DNA of 64,000 nt, taken from contig NZ_LKDW01000005.1 in NCBI RefSeq assembly GCF_001401805.1, positions 62,001-126,000 of the forward strand, written 5' to 3'. This stretch comes from Pseudoalteromonas sp. P1-25 (GTDB lineage: Bacteria; Pseudomonadota; Gammaproteobacteria; Enterobacterales; Alteromonadaceae). Positions 47,522 to 56,825 of this stretch are shown in pieces. Made by a program: the position numbers and the translations under genes. Each line of letters starts with the position of its first letter. Positions within the stretch are counted from its first letter, which is position 1. The notes beneath the pieces are model-generated. The model searched no databases. It saw only the letters and a list, made by a program, of their open reading frames with translations, and had not been told where the DNA came from.

Positions 47522-47872
47522 ATGACGAGATTAAACTGCTCACAATGTCACACTACGCTTGATTGTAATGTAAACGATATAAACGCATGTTGGTGTAATC
47601 AATTACCTGCTATTTTACCGCTTGAAGAGTCAGCAACAAGCTGTTTATGCCCGCAATGTACACTTAATGAAATAAACGCTTATTTAGCGCATATTTATAC
47701 GCAGCCTATAAAAGCACAAATTGAGTTTGCTAAAAAATTTAGAGGTAATGACCACTTAATAGAAGGGCTAGATTACACCATGCAAAGTGGCTACATGGTG
47801 TTTAGTAAGTGGTATTTTTTAAAACGAGGAACGTGCTGTAAAAATGGCTGTAAAAATTGCCCTTATGGGTAA
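47522..47872 (+). CDS. Cys-rich protein with CWC-type zinc site and DUF5522-like end
   Basis: The ATG at 47522 gives 116 residues; the open frame extends back to 47375 only because it shadows the divergent gene. The N-terminal part has four Cys in CSQCHTTLDC...CWC, typical of the cysteine-rich CWC family, and CLCPQC. The C-terminal half (IEGLDYTMQSGYMVFSKWYFLKRGTCCKNGCKNCPYG) fits DUF5522. A metal-binding role is likely; the function is unknown. The fusion of the two small domains is common in marine gammaproteobacteria, as far as I recall. Confidence 0.8.
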   Translation: MTRLNCSQCHTTLDCNVNDINACWCNQLPAILPLEESATSCLCPQCTLNEINAYLAHIYTQPIKAQIEFAKKFRGNDHLIEGLDYTMQSGYMVFSKWYFLKRGTCCKNGCKNCPYG

Positions 47873-47909
47873 ATCACACATGTTAATAATTAATACGCAA
47901 CTGAAAGAA

Positions 47910-49076
47910 CTAATTAGCTGCAATATTGTTGAATTGAGCAAATTTATCTGCCCCTTTAAAACGTAACTCGATTGCTTTGATATGTTCTTCCTCTGCGTGC
48001 TTCCAAACGCCCGGCACACTATAAACATGTTTTAAATAGCAAAAAAACTTATCGCGCAGCTGCGCATTAAAATGCCAACCGTGAGCTAGCTCTGCAACTT
48101 GAGCAGCTAATTCCTCGCGAGTATCCGCATGCTTAACTAAGCCTTCTATATTATAACAGGCCTGTCCTACAGTAATAACACGCTTATTTAATAACAGCGC
48201 TTCTAAACCTACCGTAGAATTGATTGTTATTACCGCCTCTGCGCATTCAATAAGTTCACAGGTTTTATTCCCGTTTGCAAATAACCCAATGGGGTCCTTA
48301 TTATATAAATGAGTGTAATGCTTATGCCATGAGGGGTGTTCTTTAAAAACGACCTTTAAACTAGGATCGTTCAACGCCTTCACTGCGCTTATAACCTCAT
48401 CGTATAGCATTTCCATAGAATCAACCCATGGTGAAAAACTCGCTAATTGCGTATCGTGGGGCACTTGAAACGGCACAAAAATATAACGTTCAGGTATATT
48501 TTCAGCTGCAAATTCACAGCGTTTTTTATGATTTTCTCGTGGGACCAATGCTGGAGCATCAAAGTTTAAGGCATTATTTACATTAAAATTTAAATAAAAA
48601 TCAGGATCTCGGCTTAGCGACGCATTAAAGTTGATACCTTGGGGGTCTAAACTAGTGGTTCCCGGAAGCAAACCATTTTCATAATAAAACTGCTTAATGC
48701 CCAGTGCCCTGGCAGCCATAGCAACGGTAGTGTTAGGCAGCTTATTACCATTCCATATAACGATTACATCAGGGTTAACTTCAGTTAATAAAGCTAAATA
48801 TTTTGCATAACGTAAACGTTCAAAAAAGCGCAGCCCCGCCTTGTAAACCGCAGATACTAAAGCATTGTTCCAAAGGTTGTTACGGGCGCGCTTACGTTTT
48901 AGTTGTGCAGTAATAACATCGGTAAAATCAACTTTAAACGCTTTGGCTAAATAGTTTATAGCTGAAAGCTTTGGCGCCCCCATAACATGCAGTTGGCAAT
49001 CCATACTCAGCTTTTTGATTATTTTTTTATAGTACTTTGCGTGTACATTTTTGCGAGAGATAAATAGGTAAGACAT
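47910..49076 (-). CDS. Capsule polysaccharide biosynthesis-type protein (KpsC/KpsS-like glycosyltransferase)
   Basis: With the ATG at 49076 it has 388 residues; a TTG six codons upstream is possible. The motifs YYENGLLPGTTSLDPQGINFNASLSRDPDFY and ITINSTVGLEALLLNKRVITVGQACYN are those of the Capsule_synth family, which includes beta-Kdo transferases that start capsule or link sugars to lipid. No capsule cluster surrounds it, so it may modify the LPS core. The N-terminal ~90 residues are basic. Confidence 0.78.
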   Translation of the reverse strand: MSYLFISRKNVHAKYYKKIIKKLSMDCQLHVMGAPKLSAINYLAKAFKVDFTDVITAQLKRKRARNNLWNNALVSAVYKAGLRFFERLRYAKYLALLTEVNPDVIVIWNGNKLPNTTVAMAARALGIKQFYYENGLLPGTTSLDPQGINFNASLSRDPDFYLNFNVNNALNFDAPALVPRENHKKRCEFAAENIPERYIFVPFQVPHDTQLASFSPWVDSMEMLYDEVISAVKALNDPSLKVVFKEHPSWHKHYTHLYNKDPIGLFANGNKTCELIECAEAVITINSTVGLEALLLNKRVITVGQACYNIEGLVKHADTREELAAQVAELAHGWHFNAQLRDKFFCYLKHVYSVPGVWKHAEEEHIKAIELRFKGADKFAQFNNIAAN

Positions 49077-49180
49077 ACAAGCTGTGCGCGCCAATTATTG
49101 TTTTTAAGAAAATAATACTAAGTGGACACTATTACAAAAGTAAGGTTCACCGCGACAAGTAAATAAATTATAGATGTTAC

Positions 49181-49600
49181 CTAAATTTTTATAATTTTAC
49201 TACGCAGCGGCGCCATTCTGGATAGGATTTCGTTTTGTATGCTATGGCTAATATTTTGCTCCTCCATAGCCTTAACAAGCAAATCCACTACATGGTTAAA
49301 GTCTTTCTCAGTTATATGCATCCCTGTATGAATATCTACCATAGAATCTCCTGTGTACTTGCATGGACCATCAACTAGCATACACATATGCATAATAAAG
49401 CCCTCCCTAAAGTGGTCTATGTCGCTGTGTTCAAAATAATGCAATACTTGATCGTCATTACCTATTTGGTAAATAAAACTATCAACAATACGCGCAAGCC
49501 CCGCACGGCCATCAAGCTGTTGATAAAGAGATAAACGTGTTGAGCTTACACACCCTGTCAGCGCAGCTAAACACAGCCATAATATAACGACGTTTTTCAT
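49181..49600 (-). CDS. Lipoprotein group-1 truncated haemoglobin
   Basis: The ATG at 49600 overlaps the upstream stop (TAATG) and gives 139 residues with a lipoprotein signal ending in ALTGC. The mature part is a 2-on-2 globin (LYQQLDGRAGLARIVDSFIYQI, FREGFIMHMCMLVDGPCKYTGDSM) with the probable proximal His in VDIHTGMHIT. Most such globins are cytoplasmic, so membrane attachment is unusual. It is the last gene of a four-gene operon with a cyclic-di-GMP enzyme, which suggests sensing or scavenging of O2 or NO; that is inference. Confidence 0.83.
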   Translation of the reverse strand: MKNVVILWLCLAALTGCVSSTRLSLYQQLDGRAGLARIVDSFIYQIGNDDQVLHYFEHSDIDHFREGFIMHMCMLVDGPCKYTGDSMVDIHTGMHITEKDFNHVVDLLVKAMEEQNISHSIQNEILSRMAPLRSKIIKI

Positions 49601-50499
49601 TACCAATACCCTGTTACTGATAAGTACCACCCTGTTTGATCGCTCGCACCTGCAATGCTACCTAAATCTAAGTATGCGGCGGTAACACTCACATGCTTGT
49701 TTGGCATCCACGCAATAAACAAATCCTTCCAGTCTTGCTCACCTAAATTAAGGTTATTGGACTTTTGCCTATATTCAATACCAACAGCAACACTTCGGCT
49801 TAAAAATACTGCAGTGCTGCCTTCAAATAAAATTTTTGCATTATCATTTGCCCCACCATAACCAAGTAACCCGAGTTGATTAGCTTCACTGTAGCGCGTT
49901 GTGAGGTTCCAAAACCAATTAAGCCCCCCTACAGCGCCTAAATGGAGTTTACTTGCTGCAAGGTAGTAATCGGTGCCGCTAGTATCCTTTGCCCCTACAG
50001 CGCCTAAATGGAGTTTACTTGCTGCAAGGTAGTAATCGGTGCCGCTAGTATCCTTTGCCCCTACAAGAGTCGCAACAGCGCCATCATCAAGGGATTTATG
50101 CTGAACCCCTAAGCTCAATTGCGGCCATTTGCTATAAACTATATCGCCGTATAAACGAATTTTAGCGCCCGTGATAGATTGCTCTATTTCGGTATCAAGT
50201 GCAGGGACGTCAAAGCGCTGTTGTGCATAGCTAAACTCTACACGATTAAATAAGTTAACTTGTGCTCCACACACATCTAATGTGTAATCGGTTACATCGG
50301 CATGACTACAAAAGCCATTTACAGAGAACTCGTCTTCACTGGCATAGCCTGCAAGCTGTGCCCATGGCACAATACCGCCGCCCCCGCTACCTTCTATTTG
50401 CGAAACCCCTGGGGTTGCTAACAATTTACCGTCGCTTGCTAACCCATAAAAACTCGAAGTCATTAATAGCCCTAGCAATAAACACTTAACTTTTTTCAT
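49600..50499 (-). CDS. DUF3034-type outer-membrane or periplasmic protein with internal duplication
   Basis: The 299-residue protein has a signal peptide (cut after about ASD) and the start KLLATPGVSQIEGSGGGGIVPWAQLAGY, the pattern I know as DUF3034. Alternating strands and the final W suggest a beta-barrel-like fold. A 22-residue unit (GAKDTSGTDYYLAASKLHLGAV) occurs twice in a row, encoded by an exact 66-bp duplication. It lies between a GGDEF/EAL gene and a globin gene in a tight operon. Function unknown. Confidence 0.8.
   Translation of the reverse strand: MKKVKCLLLGLLMTSSFYGLASDGKLLATPGVSQIEGSGGGGIVPWAQLAGYASEDEFSVNGFCSHADVTDYTLDVCGAQVNLFNRVEFSYAQQRFDVPALDTEIEQSITGAKIRLYGDIVYSKWPQLSLGVQHKSLDDGAVATLVGAKDTSGTDYYLAASKLHLGAVGAKDTSGTDYYLAASKLHLGAVGGLNWFWNLTTRYSEANQLGLLGYGGANDNAKILFEGSTAVFLSRSVAVGIEYRQKSNNLNLGEQDWKDLFIAWMPNKHVSVTAAYLDLGSIAGASDQTGWYLSVTGYW
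49926..50065. repeat. Perfect 66-bp tandem duplication inside the DUF3034-type gene
   Basis: Copies at 49926-49991 and 49992-50057 are identical and 8 further bases of the unit follow. The period is a multiple of three, so the frame is kept. Perfect identity means a very recent event or an assembly artefact. Confidence 0.95.
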
Positions 50500-52801
50500 A
50501 ATATTCCTTTAGCCACTGTTCTAACAATTCTGCTTTTAAAGGCTTACTTAGGTAATACCCCTGAGCGTGATCACAATGCATAAGTTTAAGTAAATCTAAC
50601 GAATCTCTGTTTTCAACGCCCTCTGCAACAACACTAAAGCCTAATTGATGCCCTAAGGTAATAGTCGACTGCACTATGTATTGATCCTTACGCGACTCAT
50701 CTAACTTTAAAATAAAGCACTTATCTAACTTTAGCTCATCAATAGGTAGAGTTTTTAATCTGCCCAATGATGTTTGCCCTATGCCATAATCATCCAATGA
50801 AATTTTGACACCAATGGCTTTTAAGTTTTGTAACGCTTTTATGCCTTTTTCTTCGTTTTCAATCATGTCGCGCTCAGTCAATTCAACAGTAATAAGGGTT
50901 GGATCAACTTTGTATTTTTTTAATGTACGCACGAGCGCAGAGTGAAAGCTCGGTGAGGCAATATCTTGCGCCGAGACATTAATGGCAGCTTGCATTTCAA
51001 TTCCTTTAGCCTGCCAATCAGCCACTTGAGAAACCACCGTTTTAACAACCCAAGATGTAAGCTCTACAATAAGCCCCGATTGCTCAGCTAAATCAATAAA
51101 CAGCTCTGGGTTTACCCAACTGCCATCTTTACGCTGCCATCGGATGAGGGATTCAACTTTATTTATTTTTTGTGTGTGTAAATGCAACTTGGGCTGATAG
51201 GTCATAAACAACTGCCCATCATCATCGTTAATGGCTTGTTTTAGTTCATCGAGTATTTTTAAACGGTCTAAATGCGCTTCGTCTTCGCCATTTTGATAAT
51301 AGTGAATACTGTCTTGGCTATCTGTTGCATTGTCTACAGCAATAAGTACACGGCGCATTAAGTCGTCGCTGGTAATCCCTTGTGTTGGGTACTCTACAAC
51401 CCCTGCACTAAAGCGTAAGTTAATTTTTAGTGTTTTAATGGTATAGCAAGCTAAAAGCTGTGCCATTAAACCTACTATACCGCTTTTTTTCTCTCTAGCG
51501 GCGGCGCTTGGGAACACAGTTAAAAATTCATCCCCCCCAATGCGCGCATGAAAGCCGCCAAGTTCGTCCGAAAAACCACTAATTCGATTGGCAACGGCTT
51601 TTAAACATTCATCGCCTATCCGTGGGCCAAGTTTATCGTTTATATGCCGTAAGCCTTTTATATCTATAGCCACAAGGGTGTATTGTGTAGAGGAAGTAAG
51701 CTCATCGTCGAGCACTTCAAGCATAGCCGAGCGGTTATAAAAGCCTGTTAGCGAATCATGGCGTGCCTGAAAACTAATTTTTTGTTCACGTTCGTTAATA
51801 TCGTTACCCATATTATCAAAGGCGTTAGCAAGGGTTGCTATTTCAGTACTTTGTTTAGAAGCATTAAATTCAAACGCGTAATTACCTTGAGCAAATTGTT
51901 TGGCTATTAGTGCAAGCTGCGACAGGGGAGTGATTAAGTTATTTGCCAGTAAACTACTGGTAACAACCCCCACTAGCATCGTTAGAATGGCCATAATAAT
52001 TAACGTAAACAATAAGTTTTCAAAATCGTTATAGCTTTGTGTTAAATCAGCGCTAAGTAATATAGTTACTAAGTTTCCTTGCAGGGAGGGCAGCGTGATG
52101 TCTCGGTTTTTATATATAGGGTAATCACCAAACAAACGCGTTGTGGTGGTGGTATTAAAGTAGTTTTTAGGTGCAAAAACCTCTGGGCGCTCAAGTAAAG
52201 AGCTCCTTACTAAGTTATTTTCCTCAGCAATAAAACTGACATGCATTCCTGTTAGGTTTTTAAGTTCAAGAGCGACTTCGTCGTCAATTTTAAAACCCAC
52301 TAAGCTGTAAGCAACGGTTCTAGGTGCCCTTACAGGTAGTAAAATAACTTGGTATAGCTGTTTATTAAGAACAACAAAGCTCGATTGCTCTGGCGAAGTT
52401 AGTAACTCATCCAGTAACGGCTTTAAGTTTTGAGGGTATAAATCGGCATGAGTATTGGCTGAAATTAATTTACCCGATAAATCAATCAGTAGCATAAGCT
52501 CTGCATCAATACGCTGACTGTGGTTAAACAACACACTACTTATGGTGCCCGCATCGCGAGTGGCAACCGCTTGCTTAAAGCCAAAGTCGGCTGTGAGTAC
52601 TTTAGCGGCTGTCAGCAACAAGCTTTCTTTTGCGCTCAGATATTGCTTATATACATTTTGCGCCACGCTAATATTTTGATTTACTTTTTCTTCTTGAAAT
52701 TTACTTGTGGACCACCAAAAACTAGCAATACTCAGCATAGTGGTCAGTAACACTAAGCCTACACACAAAACAATAATGCGGTTTTTTAAACTGTTAGTCA
52801 T
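50486..52801 (-). CDS. Membrane GGDEF/EAL cyclic-di-GMP protein with periplasmic sensor
   Basis: The ATG at 52801 (771 residues) overlaps the previous stop by 8 bases and has AAGGGCGG ahead. A first helix (residues 6-30), a periplasmic sensor of about 220 residues, a second helix (about 265-290) and a HAMP-like linker lead to a GGDEF domain with intact GGDEF, and an EAL domain with ESL in place of EAL but DDYGIGQTS, LKLDKCF and VAEGVEN present. Both synthesis and breakdown of c-di-GMP are possible. It probably reads a signal brought by the neighbouring periplasmic proteins. Confidence 0.9.
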   Translation of the reverse strand: MTNSLKNRIIVLCVGLVLLTTMLSIASFWWSTSKFQEEKVNQNISVAQNVYKQYLSAKESLLLTAAKVLTADFGFKQAVATRDAGTISSVLFNHSQRIDAELMLLIDLSGKLISANTHADLYPQNLKPLLDELLTSPEQSSFVVLNKQLYQVILLPVRAPRTVAYSLVGFKIDDEVALELKNLTGMHVSFIAEENNLVRSSLLERPEVFAPKNYFNTTTTTRLFGDYPIYKNRDITLPSLQGNLVTILLSADLTQSYNDFENLLFTLIIMAILTMLVGVVTSSLLANNLITPLSQLALIAKQFAQGNYAFEFNASKQSTEIATLANAFDNMGNDINEREQKISFQARHDSLTGFYNRSAMLEVLDDELTSSTQYTLVAIDIKGLRHINDKLGPRIGDECLKAVANRISGFSDELGGFHARIGGDEFLTVFPSAAAREKKSGIVGLMAQLLACYTIKTLKINLRFSAGVVEYPTQGITSDDLMRRVLIAVDNATDSQDSIHYYQNGEDEAHLDRLKILDELKQAINDDDGQLFMTYQPKLHLHTQKINKVESLIRWQRKDGSWVNPELFIDLAEQSGLIVELTSWVVKTVVSQVADWQAKGIEMQAAINVSAQDIASPSFHSALVRTLKKYKVDPTLITVELTERDMIENEEKGIKALQNLKAIGVKISLDDYGIGQTSLGRLKTLPIDELKLDKCFILKLDESRKDQYIVQSTITLGHQLGFSVVAEGVENRDSLDLLKLMHCDHAQGYYLSKPLKAELLEQWLKEYYEKS

Positions 52802-53450
52802 TACCGCCCTTAAACTTATTACCAAACGTATTTCTTGGGGCTGGGGTGGATGTATCTATTTGAATTATTAGCTCATTATTATTTATTGTTATCATTTTTT
52901 TATTTTCCAACGGTGCAGTTTGTAGCGCATGCCACACACTCAGCGTAGTCGGTAAAGAGGCTATGTCTAAGGTTAACTTCCCCGTATTGTTGGTTTTATA
53001 AACGTGCTCACTATTGGCTACATAAATATAGCCAACCATAGAGTCATGTATATTACAGCCTAGTACAACAACACCTTGTTGATCAAAAGTAACGGGCTCT
53101 TTAGGTTGACCTGAATAGAGTTTTAGCTGAAATGGCTTGGCCTGAGAAAAAGAGTAAACATGATGGCGAATATTATCACTATTAGGAAAATTAACCTGCT
53201 GGCCTTTTTGCACTACCAGTAAATCGGGAAAAAACGCTTTATCTACTTGGTCCATTACTGCAACGGGTAACGAAGTGCGCTCATGCTTTGCCGCTTTATA
53301 AAGCTCAACGACCGCGTTTGGTAATGGCTGACCATGTTGATCTTGAATTACTAAGTCAATATTTGCACCCAGTACGCCTTGGCTAAAAAATAAAGTAGCG
53401 GCGAGTAAATAACCTCTTTTATTAAAAACTTGCTGCACTTGCCTAAACAT
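52794..53450 (-). CDS. Cupredoxin-like periplasmic protein (methylamine-utilisation type)
   Basis: The 218-residue protein has a signal peptide (cut near VLGA) and a cupredoxin-like fold with copper-ligand candidates in NIRHHVYSF (about 93-101) and GCNIHDSMVGYI (about 132-143), a Cys-His-Met set of type-1 copper sites. Such proteins are often labelled methylamine utilisation, but no methylamine genes are nearby. It is the first gene of the operon with the GGDEF/EAL protein, so it may sense or carry copper. Confidence 0.82.
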   Translation of the reverse strand: MFRQVQQVFNKRGYLLAATLFFSQGVLGANIDLVIQDQHGQPLPNAVVELYKAAKHERTSLPVAVMDQVDKAFFPDLLVVQKGQQVNFPNSDNIRHHVYSFSQAKPFQLKLYSGQPKEPVTFDQQGVVVLGCNIHDSMVGYIYVANSEHVYKTNNTGKLTLDIASLPTTLSVWHALQTAPLENKKMITINNNELIIQIDTSTPAPRNTFGNKFKGGND

Positions 53451-53571
53451 AACAACACCTAAAAGTTAATCTTAGGTTAAGTTAATTAGAGACCAGCACT
53501 AATTGCAAGGAATATAGCCCAGTAACCAAAAATAAAGACTGGGCTTTGCTTATTTTAATACTTTAGTTGTA

Positions 53572-54675
53572 CTATTTTACAATAAGGCCGTAATCAGTAT
53601 CTAAAATATTAATCACTTCTTGGCGAGGATCTTCTGGAATAACAATCTCTTCGCCAATAATTTTACTCGCTATGCCTACATAAGTGTTAGACACCTCAAG
53701 CATCACCGATTCTGGTAAAATAAAGTCTTTAGCAAGCTGCTCGCGCTCACTCATACGGTCTTTATTTAATAGCACATCACTTTCTGGCACATTAGAAATT
53801 AATAACTGGCGGAACCCTTCTTTAGAGTTTTCGATTATTTTACCATCGCGGTACGCCGCGCCATCCCATATGCGTGAAGAATCAGGAGTACCCACTTCAT
53901 CAATATAAATAAGCTGTTGGTTACCGTCTAAATCCTCTACATAACCAAACTCAAACTTTGTATCTACAAATATTTGATCAAGCTTTGCCAGCTCTTCACT
54001 AATTAGCTTAAAACCCTCAACTAATAGCTTTTCGTACTTAGTTACATCTTCAGCTGATTTAAAATTAAATACATCTAGGTTATCAGTGATGTTAGCGCGC
54101 GTAATGTTTACATCATCAACGGGTGGAATATCAACCACGCCCTCGATAATCCCTTTTGTAGAAGGCGTAATTAGTACATTATCAAGCTTTTGGTTTGCCG
54201 TTAATCCCTCAGGTAAATCTATGCCACAAAAGTTGCGGATTCCTTTACTGTAATCACGCCACATGCTGCCAGTTATGTATTGGCGCGCAATTGCTTCTAC
54301 TTTAACGGTACTTGCTTTGCGCACAATCCATACGTAAGGATGCGGAATATCAACAATGTGGTTACCCGCAAGGCCAGCTTTATCAAATAACGTAAACCAA
54401 TGAGATGCAACAGAGTTAAGCGCAATACCTTTTCCCGGCACGCCGTTTAAGCCATTCTCGCCTTGCCAAATACAATCAAAAGCAGAAATACGGTCTGAAA
54501 TAACCATAATTGCAAGCTCAGTTCCTTGCGGAACTTTATAGTTTTTTTCTTTAATGAGGCGTGCGCTGTCTTCATCTGTTAGCCAATAAACCGAACGAAC
54601 TTTACCGCTGTGTACGTCACCTTTAGTGCGAATGGGTAAATCATCGTTAATGTCTAAAACTTTATAGCTAGTCAT
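53572..54675 (-). CDS. purC: Phosphoribosylaminoimidazole-succinocarboxamide synthase, long form
   Basis: The ATG at 54675 with GGAG 5 bases ahead gives 367 residues; the frame is open to a TTG at 54702. The SAICAR synthetase motifs are clear ([56 protein letters not shown]). It is the long version found in Vibrio and Alteromonadales rather than the 237-residue E. coli form. It ligates aspartate in purine synthesis. Confidence 0.95.
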   Translation of the reverse strand: MTSYKVLDINDDLPIRTKGDVHSGKVRSVYWLTDEDSARLIKEKNYKVPQGTELAIMVISDRISAFDCIWQGENGLNGVPGKGIALNSVASHWFTLFDKAGLAGNHIVDIPHPYVWIVRKASTVKVEAIARQYITGSMWRDYSKGIRNFCGIDLPEGLTANQKLDNVLITPSTKGIIEGVVDIPPVDDVNITRANITDNLDVFNFKSAEDVTKYEKLLVEGFKLISEELAKLDQIFVDTKFEFGYVEDLDGNQQLIYIDEVGTPDSSRIWDGAAYRDGKIIENSKEGFRQLLISNVPESDVLLNKDRMSEREQLAKDFILPESVMLEVSNTYVGIASKIIGEEIVIPEDPRQEVINILDTDYGLIVK

Positions 54676-54702
54676 GCTATCTCCGGGGTTAGGGGTGCTC
54701 AA

Positions 54703-55031
54703 AGAGCAAAGTATGGTATGGGGTTATAAGCACTATATAATAAATCAGCCTACCCTAAAGCTCAATCAGCACTGAAAACTAAATAACCTGACCCTTGGTT
54801 AAGAGATTTACTAGGGCGTGTTGAATTATGGTGATATCTAATTTATTTTCTCTAGCCAGAGGTTTTCAATGATAACAAGGCGAATTTACGCGTTGATAGC
54901 TGCCCTATTGCAAGTAAATTCAACGGCGTTAGCGCTGAAAATAGCTGCTGGTTTATTATCCAAAGCTCAGGTTAAATAACTAAGCAATATTTATATGGCT
55001 GTAATAATGCGGTAAACTTAGCGTGCTAACT
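54703..55031. other. Intergenic region with a possible dispersed repeat element
   Basis: About 330 bases separate purC from the transferase gene. The segment 54815-54979 begins GGGCGTGTTGAATTATGG and includes a 36-codon ATG-to-TAA frame (54869-54979). Its wording looks, from memory, like a short repeated element seen in Alteromonadales genomes. I find no second copy in this window and no clear terminal inverted repeats. Confidence 0.3.
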
Positions 55032-55044
55032 AGAGGAGTACCGC

Positions 55045-56115
55045 TTGAACTACCTAACCGCGACCGCAAATAAAAAATACCTAATGTATATTTCGCAAAA
55101 TTATTCGTACGCTATTTTAAGGCCATTACAAGCACAAATTTTAGCGCATGGTGGTGAGGTACGTTGGTTTTTAGCGGGTAATGAGGTAAACCCTGACTTT
55201 TTAAATGAAGATGAAAAGCGATTGTATACAATTACAGATGTAAGGAATTGGAAACCCGATATTACATATATTCCTGGCAATATTGTTCCAAGCTTTATCC
55301 CTGGTAAAAAAGTAGCCGTTTTTCATGGGTTCAACTCTGAAAAGCGAAGCTCTGAAGGGAGCAGAGGCCATTTTACCATTAGGGGCTGTTATGATTTATA
55401 TTGCACTCAAGGTCCTAATACAACTGAGCGCTTTAAAGAACTTGCACAACAACATGGTTTTTTTAAAGTAACAGAAACAGGTTGGCCTACTCTTGACCCT
55501 TTGTTTAACGAATCACAAAGCAATCCATACCAAAGTAACGATCCACGCCCTACTTTACTTATTTGTTCAACCTTCTCTCGTAAGTTGTCACTAGCCCCCA
55601 AACTATATGAGCAAATAAAGCATTTTAGTGAAAAAGGTAAATGGCGAATCCTAATGCAGTTTCATCCTAAAATGCCAACCGAATGGGTAAATAAGTACAA
55701 AGCACTAAGCAATAAAAACTTAACCTTTATTGAAACAGATAACGTGTTACCTCTGCTTAAGGCAGCTGATGTAATGCTCTGTGATACCTCATCGGTATTA
55801 CTGATGTTTCTGTTACTTCGCAAACCTGTAGTTACCTTTTGTAATCAAAAGCCTATGCCTCATTTGCTTGACGTTACCAACGCAAATGAAGTTGAGCCAG
55901 CAATTGAGCGTGCATTAACGAGGCCTAATGACTTAATGCAATATATTGAAGACTATTGCCAAGAGCTACACCCATACACGGATGGAAAATCTAGCCTGCG
56001 TGTGCTTAATGCTGCAAATGAATTTTTGCATAAAAACGAAAAGCTAAAACCTAAACCTCTTAACCTATTTCGAAATCTTAAAATGCGTAAAGAATTCAAC
56101 TTTTGGGGTTGGTAA
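55045..56115 (+). CDS. CDP-glycerol glycerophosphotransferase family protein
   Basis: The 356-residue protein starts with TTG, supported by a strong GAGGAG site 6 bases ahead. The C-terminal half has the Glyphos_transf pattern ADVMLCDTSSVLLMFLLLRKPVVTF (about 247-271), and VAVFHGFNSEKRSS (about 93-106) carries a conserved His. Such enzymes add glycerol-phosphate or related groups to surface polymers. The ABC gene follows immediately, but the functions look unrelated. Confidence 0.82.
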   Translation: MNYLTATANKKYLMYISQNYSYAILRPLQAQILAHGGEVRWFLAGNEVNPDFLNEDEKRLYTITDVRNWKPDITYIPGNIVPSFIPGKKVAVFHGFNSEKRSSEGSRGHFTIRGCYDLYCTQGPNTTERFKELAQQHGFFKVTETGWPTLDPLFNESQSNPYQSNDPRPTLLICSTFSRKLSLAPKLYEQIKHFSEKGKWRILMQFHPKMPTEWVNKYKALSNKNLTFIETDNVLPLLKAADVMLCDTSSVLLMFLLLRKPVVTFCNQKPMPHLLDVTNANEVEPAIERALTRPNDLMQYIEDYCQELHPYTDGKSSLRVLNAANEFLHKNEKLKPKPLNLFRNLKMRKEFNFWGW

Positions 56116-56126
56116 AACCACACTGT

Positions 56127-56825
56127 ATGATGGAACTTAATAATATAACCTTTAAATGGCATAAAAATGATACCAAGCCTACGCTAAATATCCCAACCCT
56201 TAGGATTGATAAAGGCGAGCATATTTTTTTACATGGTCCTAGTGGCTCTGGTAAGTCAACCTTACTTGCACTATTAGCAGGTATAAACACACCAAGCAGT
56301 GGCAACATACGTATTTTAAATCACGATTTAAATACACTTAGCAATACGCAAAGAGATGCATTTAGAGCGGAGAATATAGGCTATATTTATCAAAACTTTA
56401 ATTTATTACCGTATTTGACCCCCATTGAGAATGTCACGCTTGGCTGTGAATTTTCAAAAAGCAGAAAACAAAAAGCCTTACAGCAAACAACAGAGCCTAA
56501 GCCAAGCTTACAAAAAGAAGCGATACGCTTATTAACAGCATTAGGTTTAAGTGAGTCATATCATAGTAAAGATGTTGCTTCGCTCAGCATTGGTCAGCAA
56601 CAGCGGGTTGCCGCTGCTCGCGCATTTATTGGTAGCCCAGAGCTCATAATTGCTGATGAGCCTACCTCGGCACTTGATACCGCAAATAGAGAAAGCTTTA
56701 TAAAGCTGTTATTCGAACAGGCTAAGCGTGCCAACAGCACGCTCGTTTTTGTAAGCCATGACGAAGCATTGAAGCCGCTATTTAATCGTGCAATCAGCCT
56801 AGCTAGCTTACAGGAGCAGTTATGA
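56127..56825 (+). CDS. ABC transporter ATP-binding protein (LolD/MacB type; Zrg-like)
   Basis: The ATG at 56127 gives 232 residues. Walker A is GPSGSGKSTLLALLAG, the signature is LSIGQQQRVAAARAFI (LSIGQ instead of LSGGQ) and Walker B is LIIADEPTSALD. It overlaps the permease by ATGA. Together with the permease and the DUF3299 gene it resembles the zinc-regulated zrg genes of Vibrio cholerae, an assignment from memory. Confidence 0.85.
   Translation: MMELNNITFKWHKNDTKPTLNIPTLRIDKGEHIFLHGPSGSGKSTLLALLAGINTPSSGNIRILNHDLNTLSNTQRDAFRAENIGYIYQNFNLLPYLTPIENVTLGCEFSKSRKQKALQQTTEPKPSLQKEAIRLLTALGLSESYHSKDVASLSIGQQQRVAAARAFIGSPELIIADEPTSALDTANRESFIKLLFEQAKRANSTLVFVSHDEALKPLFNRAISLASLQEQL

Noticed and set aside
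53451-53571. Methylamine dehydrogenase pathway genes near the cupredoxin-like gene
   Set aside because: No mau genes adjoin; the methylamine label is a family name only.
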